Below the pieces are notes generated by a model. It searched no databases. It saw only the letters and a list, made by a program, of their open reading frames with translations, and was not told the origin of the DNA. A stretch of DNA of 16,809 nucleotides. Source: an uncultured Eubacteriales bacterium. Lineage in GTDB: Bacteria; Bacillota; Clostridia; UMGS1883. Position 1 is the first letter of the stretch; every line of letters begins with the position of its first letter. The position numbers and the translations under genes are program-made. Below are positions 7,698 through 15,285 of this stretch, one piece after another. The DNA lies in the NCBI GenBank assembly GCA_905195005.1, contig CAJJUC010000029.1:1-16809 (forward strand), read 5' to 3'.

Positions 7698-7850
7698 ATG
7701 GATTCATATAAGGATAGGAGGATTCCCGATGTTTCTGTCGGATATGCGTTTTTCAACCCCGATGAAGAGTCTGCGGAGGACGCGGTACGCCGCGCGGATG
7801 AGATGATGTATCGCAGCAAACGTGATAAAAAGGCTGCAGTGAAGGTTTGA
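7698..7850 (+). pseudogene. C-terminal remnant of a GGDEF diguanylate cyclase domain
   Basis: A 50-codon frame from ATG 7698 to the stop at 7848-7850. It reads PDVSVGYAFF, then EDAVRRADEMMYRSKRDKK, which matches the last helix and strand of GGDEF domains (the SxGxA strand and the RADxAMYxAK helix). The GGDEF active-site loop and everything before it are missing, so it cannot make cyclic di-GMP. No N-terminal part was found in the 200 bases upstream in other frames. A weak ribosome binding site (AAAGG, 7685-7689) lies 8 bases before the ATG and a promoter-like sequence lies further upstream. It might therefore be expressed as a small protein, but a decayed gene fragment is more likely. Confidence 0.65.
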
Positions 7851-7904
7851 AAAGGCAATTTCGGGAAGAGCATGAAAAAAAGTTGAAAAAGTTAAAAAAA
7901 AGAC

Positions 7905-7933
7905 TTGACTTTTGTGCGGATATATACTATAAT
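7905..7933 (+). promoter_or_regulatory. tRNA operon promoter
   Basis: TTGACT (7905-7910), a 17-base spacer and TATAAT (7928-7933) give a strong sigma-A promoter. Transcription would begin near 7940, about 25 bases before the first tRNA. Confidence 0.9.
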
Positions 7934-7964
7934 ATCGCTTGTGTCAAGCAACGGTCTTGAACAC

Positions 7965-8041
7965 GGCGGCGTAGCTCAGTTGGCTAGAGCAAACGGTTCA
8001 TACCCGTTAGGTCGGTGGTTCGAGCCCACTCGCCGCTACCA
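7965..8041 (+). tRNA. tRNA-Met (CAT), elongator type
   Basis: A 77-base cloverleaf with encoded CCA. Acceptor GGCGGCG (7965-7971) pairs with CGCCGCT (8031-8037). The anticodon stem AACGG/CCGTT encloses loop TTCATAC, anticodon CAT; the T loop is TTCGAGC. The acceptor and anticodon stem resemble elongator Met tRNA rather than initiator or lysidine-modified Ile tRNA. First of three tRNAs in one transcript. Confidence 0.95.
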
Positions 8042-8044
8042 TCA

Positions 8045-8119
8045 GGCCCGTTGGTCAAGCGGTTAAGACACCGCCCTTTCACGGCGGTAACACGAGTTCA
8101 AATCTCGTACGGGTCACCA
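8045..8119 (+). tRNA. tRNA-Glu (TTC)
   Basis: A 75-base cloverleaf with encoded CCA. Acceptor GGCCCGT (8045-8051) pairs with ACGGGTC (8109-8115). The anticodon stem CCGCC/GGCGG encloses CTTTCAC, anticodon TTC. It starts three bases after the Met tRNA. Confidence 0.96.
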
Positions 8120-8126
8120 TTTATTT

Positions 8127-8202
8127 GGGAGCATAGCTCAGCTGGGAGAGCATCTGCCTTACAAGCAGAGGGTCATAGGTTCGAGCCCTATTGTTCCCAC
8201 CA
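8127..8202 (+). tRNA. tRNA-Val (TAC)
   Basis: A 76-base cloverleaf with encoded CCA. Acceptor GGGAGCA (8127-8133) pairs with TGTTCCC (8192-8198, one G-U pair). The anticodon stem TCTGC/GCAGA encloses CTTACAA, anticodon TAC. Last tRNA of the cluster, directly before the terminator. Confidence 0.96.
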
Positions 8203-8204
8203 CG

Positions 8205-8237
8205 AAAAAGAGATTTGTTTCGGCAAATCTCTTTTTT
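8205..8237 (+). terminator. Terminator of the tRNA operon
   Basis: A 13-pair stem (8205-8217 with 8224-8236, loop TTTCGG) ends in a run of six T (8232-8237). It follows the Val tRNA CCA by two bases and isolates the tRNA operon from the riboswitch region. No convincing promoter was seen between here and the riboswitch (8238-8307). Confidence 0.92.
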
Positions 8238-8307
8238 GTTAAAAACAAATTGAGCGAATCGCAAGCGGTTTTCTCGGAAAAAAGCTCACGGTTGAAAATT
8301 GAATAAC

Positions 8308-8520
8308 CGCACAAAGTGTCAGCCGCTTTGTTTGGAAACGGTTGGTGAAAAGGGAATCGGGTCAGAACCCCGAACGATAACAGTCGCCGTAAATATTCGG
8401 ATGTTTATGCACCGTCGGTGAAAGCCGGTCATTGGGAAACTGAGAAGGCAGGTGCATAAGCGATAAGCTTTTGCTTGCAAAGGCTTGGGAGAATATGAGT
8501 CGGAAGACCTGCTTTGATGC
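8308..8520 (+). promoter_or_regulatory. Cobalamin (B12) riboswitch aptamer
   Basis: The conserved parts of the cobalamin aptamer (Rfam RF00174 type) occur in order. GGTGAAAAGGGAATCGGG (8344-8361) is followed by a short hairpin with ACCCCGAAC. The B12-box-like GCCGGTCATTGGGAAACTG (8424-8442) comes next, then AGAAGGC (8443-8449). The 3' signature GAGTCGGAAGACCTGC is at 8497-8512. An 8-pair helix (TATGCACC 8406-8413 with GGTGCATA 8451-8458) closes the arm holding the B12 box. A possible outer P1 pairs CAAAG (8312-8316) with CTTTG (8512-8516); both edges are estimates. Bound cobalamin normally turns expression off in this family. The controlled genes are the two secreted-protein genes downstream. 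Confidence 0.9.
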
Positions 8521-8594
8521 TGCTTTGCAAAGTATTTATTTACAGAAGCGGCAGTTTCGGTGAAAGCGTTTTTCGCTGTGCCGATTTGCGGTGT

Positions 8595-8643
8595 AACACA
8601 GGAACAGTCTGCTGTGTCGATTTAATTTCGGCACAGCTTTTTT
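8595..8643 (+). terminator. Riboswitch expression platform with terminator
   Basis: GCTGTGTCGA (8611-8620) pairs with TCGGCACAGC (8628-8637) around TTTAATT and runs into TTTTTT (8638-8643), giving an intrinsic terminator before any coding sequence. Two competing elements are visible. ACACAG (8596-8601) can pair with CTGTGT (8612-8617), blocking the 5' arm. An upstream GCTGTGCCGA (8574-8583) is a perfect alternative partner for the 3' arm. Such alternatives are what a riboswitch uses to choose between termination and read-through. Confidence 0.82.
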
Positions 8644-8684
8644 GTATCTGAATACCGATGCGGTTGAATCAAAGGAGGATTCAA

Positions 8685-9986
8685 ATGCAGACAGTGAAAT
8701 TGTTCAAACGGACAGCGGCGCTCTTTGCGGCGCTTGCAGTTGCAGCAGCAGCGGCAGCGATTACGGCATTTGCGGACGATGCGCTGCCCGGCAACGGAAC
8801 AGAGGCAGACCCTTACATAATCAGAACCGGCGCAGAGCTTGTGGAAATCGGAGGAAGTGCAGGCGGCGTCGGTTATATCACACTTGCAAACGACATTGAC
8901 TTGTCGGCTTACGCAGGACAGCAAACATGCATAATAAAAAAGCTGACAGGTAAGCTCGACGGAGCAGGTCACAAAATCACGGGACTGAGCCTGAAGGGCG
9001 GAAAAGGCACGTGGGCGGCAACTATATTAACCGGTCTTATCGGCGAACTCAGCGGAAACGTTGAAAATCTCACAATCAGCGATGCTGTCATTACCGGTGC
9101 AAACTCAAGTAACTATGTCGGTACACTTGCGGCATATATTCCCGCTGGAAGCGAGGTTTACATAAATAATTGTGCCGTTACGGGAACAATTGCCGGACCA
9201 ACAAGTTATACTTCAAATTTATATATTGGCGCATTGATCGGATACGCTAAATATGTGAGCGGCAGCGAGACTACGGTTAGCTTTAATAATTGCATAAGCG
9301 ATGTAGATAATACATGCTCCGGTACACTTAATTCCGGCGGTGTTATGGGATTGATCGAGGATTATGTTGTACTAAATGTATCTTGCTGCGCAGTGCTTGG
9401 AGATGTTGCGGCATATTCAAGCGCGTGTGGAATTCTCGGAATCTACAAAGGCAGTAACGCGGCATTAAACATTAGCAACAGTTACTTCGGCGGAAAACTC
9501 AGTGGAAGAAGTAAATGCGGAATAGCGTACAACCCACGTAACAAGCCTAAGATGCAATGCAGCAAATTTTATTTTGATACTCAAAAAAACACATATACTA
9601 AAGCGTTGAGTAATGAGGAGGTTGACGGTGCAACCGGCGTTACAACTGCCGAAATAATGGCGCTTGCTTCAACACTTGACGGCTTTGAAGCAAGTGATGA
9701 ATTCGGCGGCTACCCCGTGCCGAAGCAGCAGACGGCAGCTGCATTTTCCGTAACGGTTGACGAAAGCAATGTAAGTGTCACGGCGGCAAAGGCAGGAAGC
9801 TACAGCCTGGTTCTCGCTTCCTATTTCGGGGAGGCACTTGCCGATGTGCAAATTCAAACGGTAACGTTTGCAAACGATGGAGACGGGCAGACCGTTTCCG
9901 TACCCAACGGATTTACGGCGGACGGAAGAACCTTCCGAGCAATGCTTTGGAGCGGAATGTGTCCGCTTGCAAAATCAAATAATTAA
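8685..9986 (+). CDS. Secreted beta-helix-like protein under B12 riboswitch control
   Basis: A 433-residue exported protein of unknown function. ATG 8685 is chosen because AAAGGAGG (8671-8678) precedes it; an in-frame start at 8658 would cover that site. A signal peptide (KLFKR, a long Ala-rich core, cleavage after AFA near residue 30) is followed by GNGTEADPYII and LDGAGHKITGL (91-101), the usual opening of GLUG-type right-handed beta-helix repeats, which continue to about 290. A C-terminal domain (about 350-433) looks like a small beta-sandwich ending FRAMLWSGMCPL. No SLH domain, sortase signal or lipobox is visible, so it may be released or held by a partner. Ten Cys residues follow the signal peptide, unusual for a Gram-positive secreted protein. 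The next gene starts 15 bases downstream. A role in corrinoid capture is inferred only from its riboswitch and partner. Confidence 0.88.
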   Translation: MQTVKLFKRTAALFAALAVAAAAAAITAFADDALPGNGTEADPYIIRTGAELVEIGGSAGGVGYITLANDIDLSAYAGQQTCIIKKLTGKLDGAGHKITGLSLKGGKGTWAATILTGLIGELSGNVENLTISDAVITGANSSNYVGTLAAYIPAGSEVYINNCAVTGTIAGPTSYTSNLYIGALIGYAKYVSGSETTVSFNNCISDVDNTCSGTLNSGGVMGLIEDYVVLNVSCCAVLGDVAAYSSACGILGIYKGSNAALNISNSYFGGKLSGRSKCGIAYNPRNKPKMQCSKFYFDTQKNTYTKALSNEEVDGATGVTTAEIMALASTLDGFEASDEFGGYPVPKQQTAAAFSVTVDESNVSVTAAKAGSYSLVLASYFGEALADVQIQTVTFANDGDGQTVSVPNGFTADGRTFRAMLWSGMCPLAKSNN

Positions 9987-10001
9987 GCGGAGGTTATATA
10001 A

Positions 10002-13000
10002 ATGAAAAAGCAAAATGTATTCAACAGGCTTGCCGTTACGCTGCTTGCAGTGTGCGTTATGCTCGGGAGCATATCTCTTTCGGCATTTGCGCTTGAAAGC
10101 GGAGCGGACGGTCAAATCATCATCTCAACGGCGGAGGAGCTTCTGAGCCTTGCCGAAGCGGTGAACGACGATGAAAATGCCGATGCGCAAGTTCTGCTCA
10201 CAGATGATATTTCCGTTGAGGGTTCATGGACTCCGCTCGGCAAAAATGCAATGGCGCCTTTTAAGGGTGTGTTTGACGGAAACGGTCACAGCGTTACGGT
10301 GACGGTTGACAACCCGAGCCTGAGCTACTTTGGCTTTTTCGGCTGCCTTGAAAATGCAACCGTTAAAAACCTTACCGTGAACGGTGAAATATACTGCTCC
10401 GAGCCTTATGCATATGTCGGCGGACTGTCGGCACGTGCGCGCGGAAATGTGACGGTTGAAAACTGCGTGAATAACGCCGTTGTTTCCTCCTATGCAAGGG
10501 GAAGCGCAGGCGTGGGCGGACTTATCGGCGGCTATGACGACGGCGTTGATTATGTGTTTGAAAATATCCGTCTTGTTTTAAACGGCTGCGTGAATAACGG
10601 CATGATTATGGTAACGGGCGCGGATTCCAAGGCGGTTGCCGGCGGAATACTCGGCTCAAATGCCAACTGCGCACAGCTGACGGAGTGCGAAAATAACGGT
10701 GCAATCTATGCTCCCGAAATCTGCGTCGGCGGATTGATGGGTCAGGCAGGATATACAACGGGTGATTTTCACACAAGCATAACCGACTGCAGGTCGGAGG
10801 GTGCAATTGCCGGAAAAAGCGGCAAAACCTTCAGACTGTACGGCAGCGGCAATATATCCTCGGAAAACATAAACGGCAGCGGAGATAACGAAGGCGTTTC
10901 GGGCAATGATATTGCACTTCCGCTGATTGCCGAATCGCAGAAATACTCCTCATCGGCGTTTGTTCCGGGAGACAGCGCTGTCGGAGATTATGTAAACCTT
11001 ATCAGATCGGGTGAAGCTGCTGATGAAAGCATAACTGTTGTATGCAGTCAGGGTGAAAAAGATATCAAAAAAGGCTTTCTCGAATGTGACGAAAACGGAA
11101 TTAAGCTTATAAAGCTTAACGACACGGGAAAAATCGTAACCGAAACGGCAACGCTCAGCTTCACGGACGAAACGGGCAGCACGCTCAGAAAACCGATTTC
11201 CGTAAGTATTGCTCCCGGGGAAAAGGGCGCGCGCACGGCTCTCATGCACAGCATTGCGGCAACCTATGCGGAAAACTCGGAGGAGTGGGTTGTGTTCGAC
11301 ATGGCTGTTTACGAGACGCTTGGCTTCGGTGAAAACACAACAGATAAAACGGCATATCTCAACAAAACCGTTAATGCGCTTTCCTCGGCGAGCGCGCTTG
11401 CAACAGACCGCGCAAAAGCCGAAATAATCTTAAATGCGCTCGGCACGGATTCAACGCAGCTCACATCGTATGACAAAACATCGTATAACAATGCTGAGGC
11501 GCTTGCAAACATGCAGCTCGGCAGCAGCTGCTATGCCGCTCCGTGGATATTGCTTGCGGAGGAGGCAGGTCAGCTTTCGCTTTCCGACAAGCAGCGCAGC
11601 GACATGATTGACCTTTTGATCAAAGCACAGGGCGAAAACGGACTTTTTTATTCAATATGGGCAAACGAAAAGTATGACGATGTTGATACAACGGGAACGG
11701 CGCTCGCAGCATTGGCAAGATTTAAGGATGACAATGCAGTTAAGGCTTTCTGCGATAAGGCGCTCGAAGGTCTGAGCAGCGCGCAGGGCGAAAACGGCTC
11801 TTACGGAAATATTAATTCCGATGCAATGGTTATTATCGGGCTTGCGGCAATGGGAATCAATCCGTCGTCGGATGAGCGTTTTGTGAAAAACGGATGCAGC
11901 CTTGCCGACGCGGTTATGCTTTATGTTAATGATGCAGGCAACGGATTTACAACAACTTATATTTCGGGAAGCAGCGGCGACAAGGCGCGCGCACTTGCAA
12001 CGGAGCAGGGCTTCCGCGCACTTGTAACGCTTGAGCAGCTTTCGGATTGCAGCGCCTTTAATGTGTATACTATGAAATCCGAGGGCGGACAAAACGCCCC
12101 TGTCAAAGCAGAGCTTAAGCCTTTCGAGGCTACTGAAAAAACTGATGAAAAGACAGATGAAAGCGCCGGAGAGAGCGGTGAAAGCGGCGGCACATCCGGC
12201 GGATCGGCAGAAGCGGAAATAACCGTTAAGGCTGAGGTCATTGCAGCAGATTCCGAGGAATGGCTCAGCGAAAGCGTCACTGTCGAAAAAGGCGCAACTG
12301 CGGCGGACGTTTTGAAAAAAGCGCTTGCAAAGGCAGGCATGAGCGCTAACGGAATCGACAGCGGATATATCAAATCCGTGACGAAGGACGGAAAAACGCT
12401 TGCCGAGTTCGACAAAGGTGCAAACAGCGGCTGGATGTACAAGATTAACGATACCGCTCCTCAAAAGGGTATTACCGATTGCACCGTTAAATCCGGCGAT
12501 ACGGTAACGCTTTATTACATGGCTGACTATACAAAGGACAGCTCGTCAAGAAAATGGTCGCGCGGCGGCAGCTCATCCGCAGGCGCTTCGGAAACGAAAA
12601 CCGATAAGGAAGAAACCGCAGCGGAGAGCAAGGCAGAAATTCCGTTCAAGGATGTTAAAGCCGATATGTGGTTCTGCGAATATGTTACGGCGGCTTATCA
12701 AAGCGGACTTATGAAGGGCATTTCCGAAACGGAGTTTGCCCCCGAGGATAATCTCACACGTGCGGCGCTTGTAACGCTTCTTTACAGAATGGAAAACGAA
12801 CCGCAGACGGAGCTTTCCGGGCTTTCCGATGCGGAGAGCGGCGCATGGTATGAAAAGGCTGTCGGCTGGGCATATAAAAACGGAATCGTGAACGGAATCA
12901 AAAACGGTGACGGAGAATATTACTTTGCCCCGAACGATGATGTGACGCGTGAGCAGGCAGCTGCTATTCTCTATAGGTATGCGCGGTATAAGGGGCTTGA

Positions 13001-13202
13001 CGTTTCGGCAGCGGAAAACACGGATATAAGCTCGTTTGATGACAGCGAAAGCATTTCGGAATATGCTGCTTCCGCATTCAGATATGCGGTCGGAGTGAAG
13101 CTCATTTCGGGCAAAACGGAGAAAACGCTGAATCCGGGCGATAAAACAACGCGCGCGGAAGCGGCGGCGCTGCTTTCAAGACTGGCGCAGATAATTAAAT
13201 AA
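10002..13202 (+). CDS. SLH-anchored intrinsic-factor/transcobalamin-like protein
   Basis: A 1066-residue cell-surface protein, ATG 10002 after GCGGAGG. Visible order: signal peptide 1-30 (cleavage near AFA); GLUG-type beta-helix repeats about 38-290; a beta-rich linker about 320-405; an alpha/alpha-toroid of the terpenoid-cyclase/prenyltransferase type about 408-690 (QGENGLFY 543-550, DVDTTGTALAALA 560-572, QGENGSYGNINSDAMVIIGL 595-614); an acidic Ser/Gly-rich linker 710-737; DUF4430 about 740-842 (SGWMYKIND 809-817, then DTVTLYYM 833-840); and three SLH units about 881-1060, which bind secondary cell-wall polymers. In animal intrinsic factor and transcobalamin, a toroid followed by a domain related to DUF4430 encloses cobalamin. 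With the upstream B12 riboswitch this supports a surface cobalamin-capture role. Binding itself is inferred; other toroid-DUF4430 proteins may have different ligands. Confidence 0.9.
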   Translation: MKKQNVFNRLAVTLLAVCVMLGSISLSAFALESGADGQIIISTAEELLSLAEAVNDDENADAQVLLTDDISVEGSWTPLGKNAMAPFKGVFDGNGHSVTVTVDNPSLSYFGFFGCLENATVKNLTVNGEIYCSEPYAYVGGLSARARGNVTVENCVNNAVVSSYARGSAGVGGLIGGYDDGVDYVFENIRLVLNGCVNNGMIMVTGADSKAVAGGILGSNANCAQLTECENNGAIYAPEICVGGLMGQAGYTTGDFHTSITDCRSEGAIAGKSGKTFRLYGSGNISSENINGSGDNEGVSGNDIALPLIAESQKYSSSAFVPGDSAVGDYVNLIRSGEAADESITVVCSQGEKDIKKGFLECDENGIKLIKLNDTGKIVTETATLSFTDETGSTLRKPISVSIAPGEKGARTALMHSIAATYAENSEEWVVFDMAVYETLGFGENTTDKTAYLNKTVNALSSASALATDRAKAEIILNALGTDSTQLTSYDKTSYNNAEALANMQLGSSCYAAPWILLAEEAGQLSLSDKQRSDMIDLLIKAQGENGLFYSIWANEKYDDVDTTGTALAALARFKDDNAVKAFCDKALEGLSSAQGENGSYGNINSDAMVIIGLAAMGINPSSDERFVKNGCSLADAVMLYVNDAGNGFTTTYISGSSGDKARALATEQGFRALVTLEQLSDCSAFNVYTMKSEGGQNAPVKAELKPFEATEKTDEKTDESAGESGESGGTSGGSAEAEITVKAEVIAADSEEWLSESVTVEKGATAADVLKKALAKAGMSANGIDSGYIKSVTKDGKTLAEFDKGANSGWMYKINDTAPQKGITDCTVKSGDTVTLYYMADYTKDSSSRKWSRGGSSSAGASETKTDKEETAAESKAEIPFKDVKADMWFCEYVTAAYQSGLMKGISETEFAPEDNLTRAALVTLLYRMENEPQTELSGLSDAESGAWYEKAVGWAYKNGIVNGIKNGDGEYYFAPNDDVTREQAAAILYRYARYKGLDVSAAENTDISSFDDSESISEYAASAFRYAVGVKLISGKTEKTLNPGDKTTRAEAAALLSRLAQIIK

Positions 13203-13210
13203 GGTAAATA

Positions 13211-13266
13211 AAGGCGGCAGGGGCTTTTGTGCAAATATAACAAAAATGCCCTTGCCGCTTATTTAA
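13211..13266 (+). terminator. Terminator after the SLH protein gene
   Basis: A long hairpin (13211-13230 with 13240-13260, small bulges; arms around GCGGCAGGGGC and GCCCTTGCCGC) follows the stop codon by eight bases. The tail TTATTTAATAAATT is AT-rich but not a clean T-run, so termination may be only moderately efficient. Confidence 0.65.
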
Positions 13267-13295
13267 TAAATTATGAACGGATGTTAAAATTAATG

Positions 13296-13324
13296 TTGCT
13301 TTTTTGTGAAATGTGTTATATAAT
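13296..13324 (+). promoter_or_regulatory. Promoter of the xpt operon
   Basis: TTGCTT (13296-13301), a 17-base spacer and TATAAT (13319-13324). The start is expected near 13331, leaving a leader of about 29 bases before the TTG start of xpt. That is too short for a purine riboswitch. Confidence 0.75.
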
Positions 13325-13359
13325 AACGTTATATCATTTTTTTAGGGAGTTGACCGCAT

Positions 13360-13935
13360 TTGGATATGCTTAAGCAGCGCATAATTTCCGATGGAGTTAT
13401 TCTCGGAACGGATATATTGAAGGTTGACCGTTTTCTCAATCATCAGGTCGACCCGTTTTTGCTGCACGAAATTGCAATTGAAATTAAAAACCGATATAAA
13501 AATACCGATATAACAAAAGTTCTTACGGTTGAAGCTTCCGGAATCGCTATAGCTGCGTTTACTGCACTTGAATTAGGGGTTCCTTTTGTTTTTGCAAAAA
13601 AATATAACGCGCGCAACCTTGATTCCGATGTTTACGAGGAGGAGGTTTTTTCCTTTACGAAGCAGAAAACCTTTACAATCCGAGTTTCGAAAAATTACAT
13701 AGGCAAGGAAGATAAGGTTCTTATAGTGGACGATTTTCTGGCAAAGGGCGGCGCACTTAACGGACTTATCGGAATAACGGAGCAGGCAGGGGCAAAGGTT
13801 GCAGGCTGCGCCATCGTTATCGAAAAAACGTTTCAGGGCGGCGGAGACGAGATCAGGAGCAAGGGCTACAGGGTTGAATCCCTTGCGAAAATTGCGTCCA
13901 TTACCGATGGCAAAATAACGTTTGAAGAAAACTGA
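13360..13935 (+). CDS. xpt: Xanthine phosphoribosyltransferase
   Basis: A 191-residue type I phosphoribosyltransferase that converts xanthine and PRPP to XMP in purine salvage. The PRPP-binding loop is VLIVDDFLAKGGA (120-132). Other family landmarks include KVDRFLNHQVDP near the N-terminus and FAKK (78-81), and the sequence follows Bacillus Xpt along its length (usually about 190-194 residues). TTG 13360 is chosen as the start: AGGGAG (13344-13349) lies 10 bases upstream, and the resulting MDMLKQRI aligns with Bacillus Xpt, while ATG 13366 would be 16 bases from that site. The BMP-family lipoprotein gene begins 63 bases downstream, which suggests import and salvage of the same purine. Confidence 0.95.
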   Translation: MDMLKQRIISDGVILGTDILKVDRFLNHQVDPFLLHEIAIEIKNRYKNTDITKVLTVEASGIAIAAFTALELGVPFVFAKKYNARNLDSDVYEEEVFSFTKQKTFTIRVSKNYIGKEDKVLIVDDFLAKGGALNGLIGITEQAGAKVAGCAIVIEKTFQGGGDEIRSKGYRVESLAKIASITDGKITFEEN

Positions 13936-13998
13936 ATTTAATTGACGGACTGAAAGGTCTGTTTAAAAAAAAATATTTATTGCGGAGGAATTTACACA

Positions 13999-15276
13999 AT
14001 GAAGACAATGAAAAAACTGATTGCGCTTGTTGTTTCTCTTGTTATGCTGCTTGCTTTTGCCGGCTGCGGAAGCAAGAACGAAACAACGAAGAAAGACAGC
14101 GGCAAGAAGAGCAGCTCCGATTTCAAAATCGGCGTTATTCTCGTAGGTGACGAAAACGAGGGTTATACATACGCTCACATCGAGGGTATAAAGAAGGCTG
14201 CCAAGGAGCTTAATATTTCCGATGACCAGATTATCTGGAAGTATAGCATTGCCGAGGATGAAAGCTGCTACGACGCTGCCGCAGAAATGGCTGACCAGGG
14301 CTGCAAGGCTGTATTTTCAAACAGCTACGGTCATCAGTCCTACATGGTTCAGGCTGCCGAAGAATTTCCTGATGTAACATTTATTGCAATCACGGGTGAC
14401 ACGGCTGCCGTTTGCGGACAGGACAATGTTTGCAACGCATTCACAAAGGTTTATGAGTCGCGCTATGTTTCCGGTGTTGTTGCCGGCATGAAGGTTGCTT
14501 CTCTCCAGGCAGAGGGCAAGCTCAGCGCTCAGAATTTTGACAAGGACGGCAAAATCAAAATCGGTTATGTAGGAGCTTATCCTTACGCTGAGGTTGTTTC
14601 CGGCTACACTGCGTTCTTCCTCGGAATCAAATCGATTGTTGAAAATGTTGCTATGGAAGTAACTTATACAAACTCTTGGTTTGACATCACGGCAGAGGGT
14701 GAAGCTGCAAACCGCCTTATGGCAGACGGCTGCGTAATCATCGGTCAGCATGCAGACTCCACGGGCGCTCCGGCAGCCGTTCAGGCAGCTCTTGAAAAGG
14801 GTACCGTTGCATATTCTATCGGTTATAACGTTGATATGCTTGAAACAGCTCCCCAGGCAGCGCTTACATCTGCAACAAACAACTGGTCTGTTTACTATAA
14901 CTATGCATTCAAGTGCCTGCTCGAAGATAAAAAGATTGCCACAAACTGGTCAAAGGGATTTGACGGCGACGCTGTTGCAATCACAAAGCTCGGCGAATCC
15001 TGCGCAGAAGGCACACAGGAAAAGGTTGACGAGGTTGAGGCTAAGATAAGAAGCGGCGAGCTTCATGTGTTTGATATCAACACGTTTACGGTTGGCGGCG
15101 CAAAGGTTGAAAGCCACAAGTTTGACTTCTCAACAATGAACGAAGACTTCTCCGCAGTTCTTTATAAGGGACCGACTGAAGAGGTTATCAAGGACGGTTA
15201 CTTTGACGAGTCCGACTTCCGCAGCGCTCCGTACTTTGATTTGAGAATCGACGGAATCACAGAGCTCAGCAACTAA
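13999..15276 (+). CDS. BMP-family substrate-binding lipoprotein (probable purine nucleoside ABC importer)
   Basis: A 425-residue exported lipoprotein. The signal sequence ends with the lipobox FAGC, so Cys23 would be lipidated and the protein held on the outer face of the membrane. The mature part is a BMP/PnrA-type periplasmic-binding fold: DFKIGVILVGDENEGYTYAH opens the first strand and helix, and domain features continue to about residue 350. Family members such as PnrA and the YufN type bind purine nucleosides. ATG 13999 follows GGAGG (13984-13988) at 10 bases. It lies between xpt and a YufO-like ATPase gene, consistent with uptake of nucleosides for salvage. The C-terminal 60 residues or so extend past the usual core and were not recognised. 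Confidence 0.92.
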   Translation: MKTMKKLIALVVSLVMLLAFAGCGSKNETTKKDSGKKSSSDFKIGVILVGDENEGYTYAHIEGIKKAAKELNISDDQIIWKYSIAEDESCYDAAAEMADQGCKAVFSNSYGHQSYMVQAAEEFPDVTFIAITGDTAAVCGQDNVCNAFTKVYESRYVSGVVAGMKVASLQAEGKLSAQNFDKDGKIKIGYVGAYPYAEVVSGYTAFFLGIKSIVENVAMEVTYTNSWFDITAEGEAANRLMADGCVIIGQHADSTGAPAAVQAALEKGTVAYSIGYNVDMLETAPQAALTSATNNWSVYYNYAFKCLLEDKKIATNWSKGFDGDAVAITKLGESCAEGTQEKVDEVEAKIRSGELHVFDINTFTVGGAKVESHKFDFSTMNEDFSAVLYKGPTEEVIKDGYFDESDFRSAPYFDLRIDGITELSN

Positions 15277-15285
15277 GTATTACTA

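Noticed and set aside
7698..8202. Integration site scar of a mobile element at the tRNA cluster
   Set aside because: No integrase, no duplicated tRNA 3' end and no direct repeat were seen; the gene fragment nearby is upstream of the tRNA promoter.
9080..9640. Variable region of a diversity-generating retroelement
   Set aside because: No template repeat or reverse transcriptase is present in the window, and the shift is in overall composition, not adenine-targeted.
11652..12464. Open frame of 270 codons on the minus strand inside the SLH protein gene
   Set aside because: It lies antisense to a gene with clear domains, has no ribosome binding site or recognisable motif, and is explained by the codon bias of the plus strand.
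10002..13202. Squalene-hopene cyclase or prenyltransferase enzyme
   Set aside because: The toroid has QxxxG-like repeats and DVDTTGTA, but not the catalytic DxDDTA acid motif, and the protein is secreted and SLH-anchored. A binding domain fits better.
13203..13359. Guanine/xanthine riboswitch upstream of xpt
   Set aside because: The expected transcript leader is only about 29 bases, and none of the conserved purine aptamer loops was seen.
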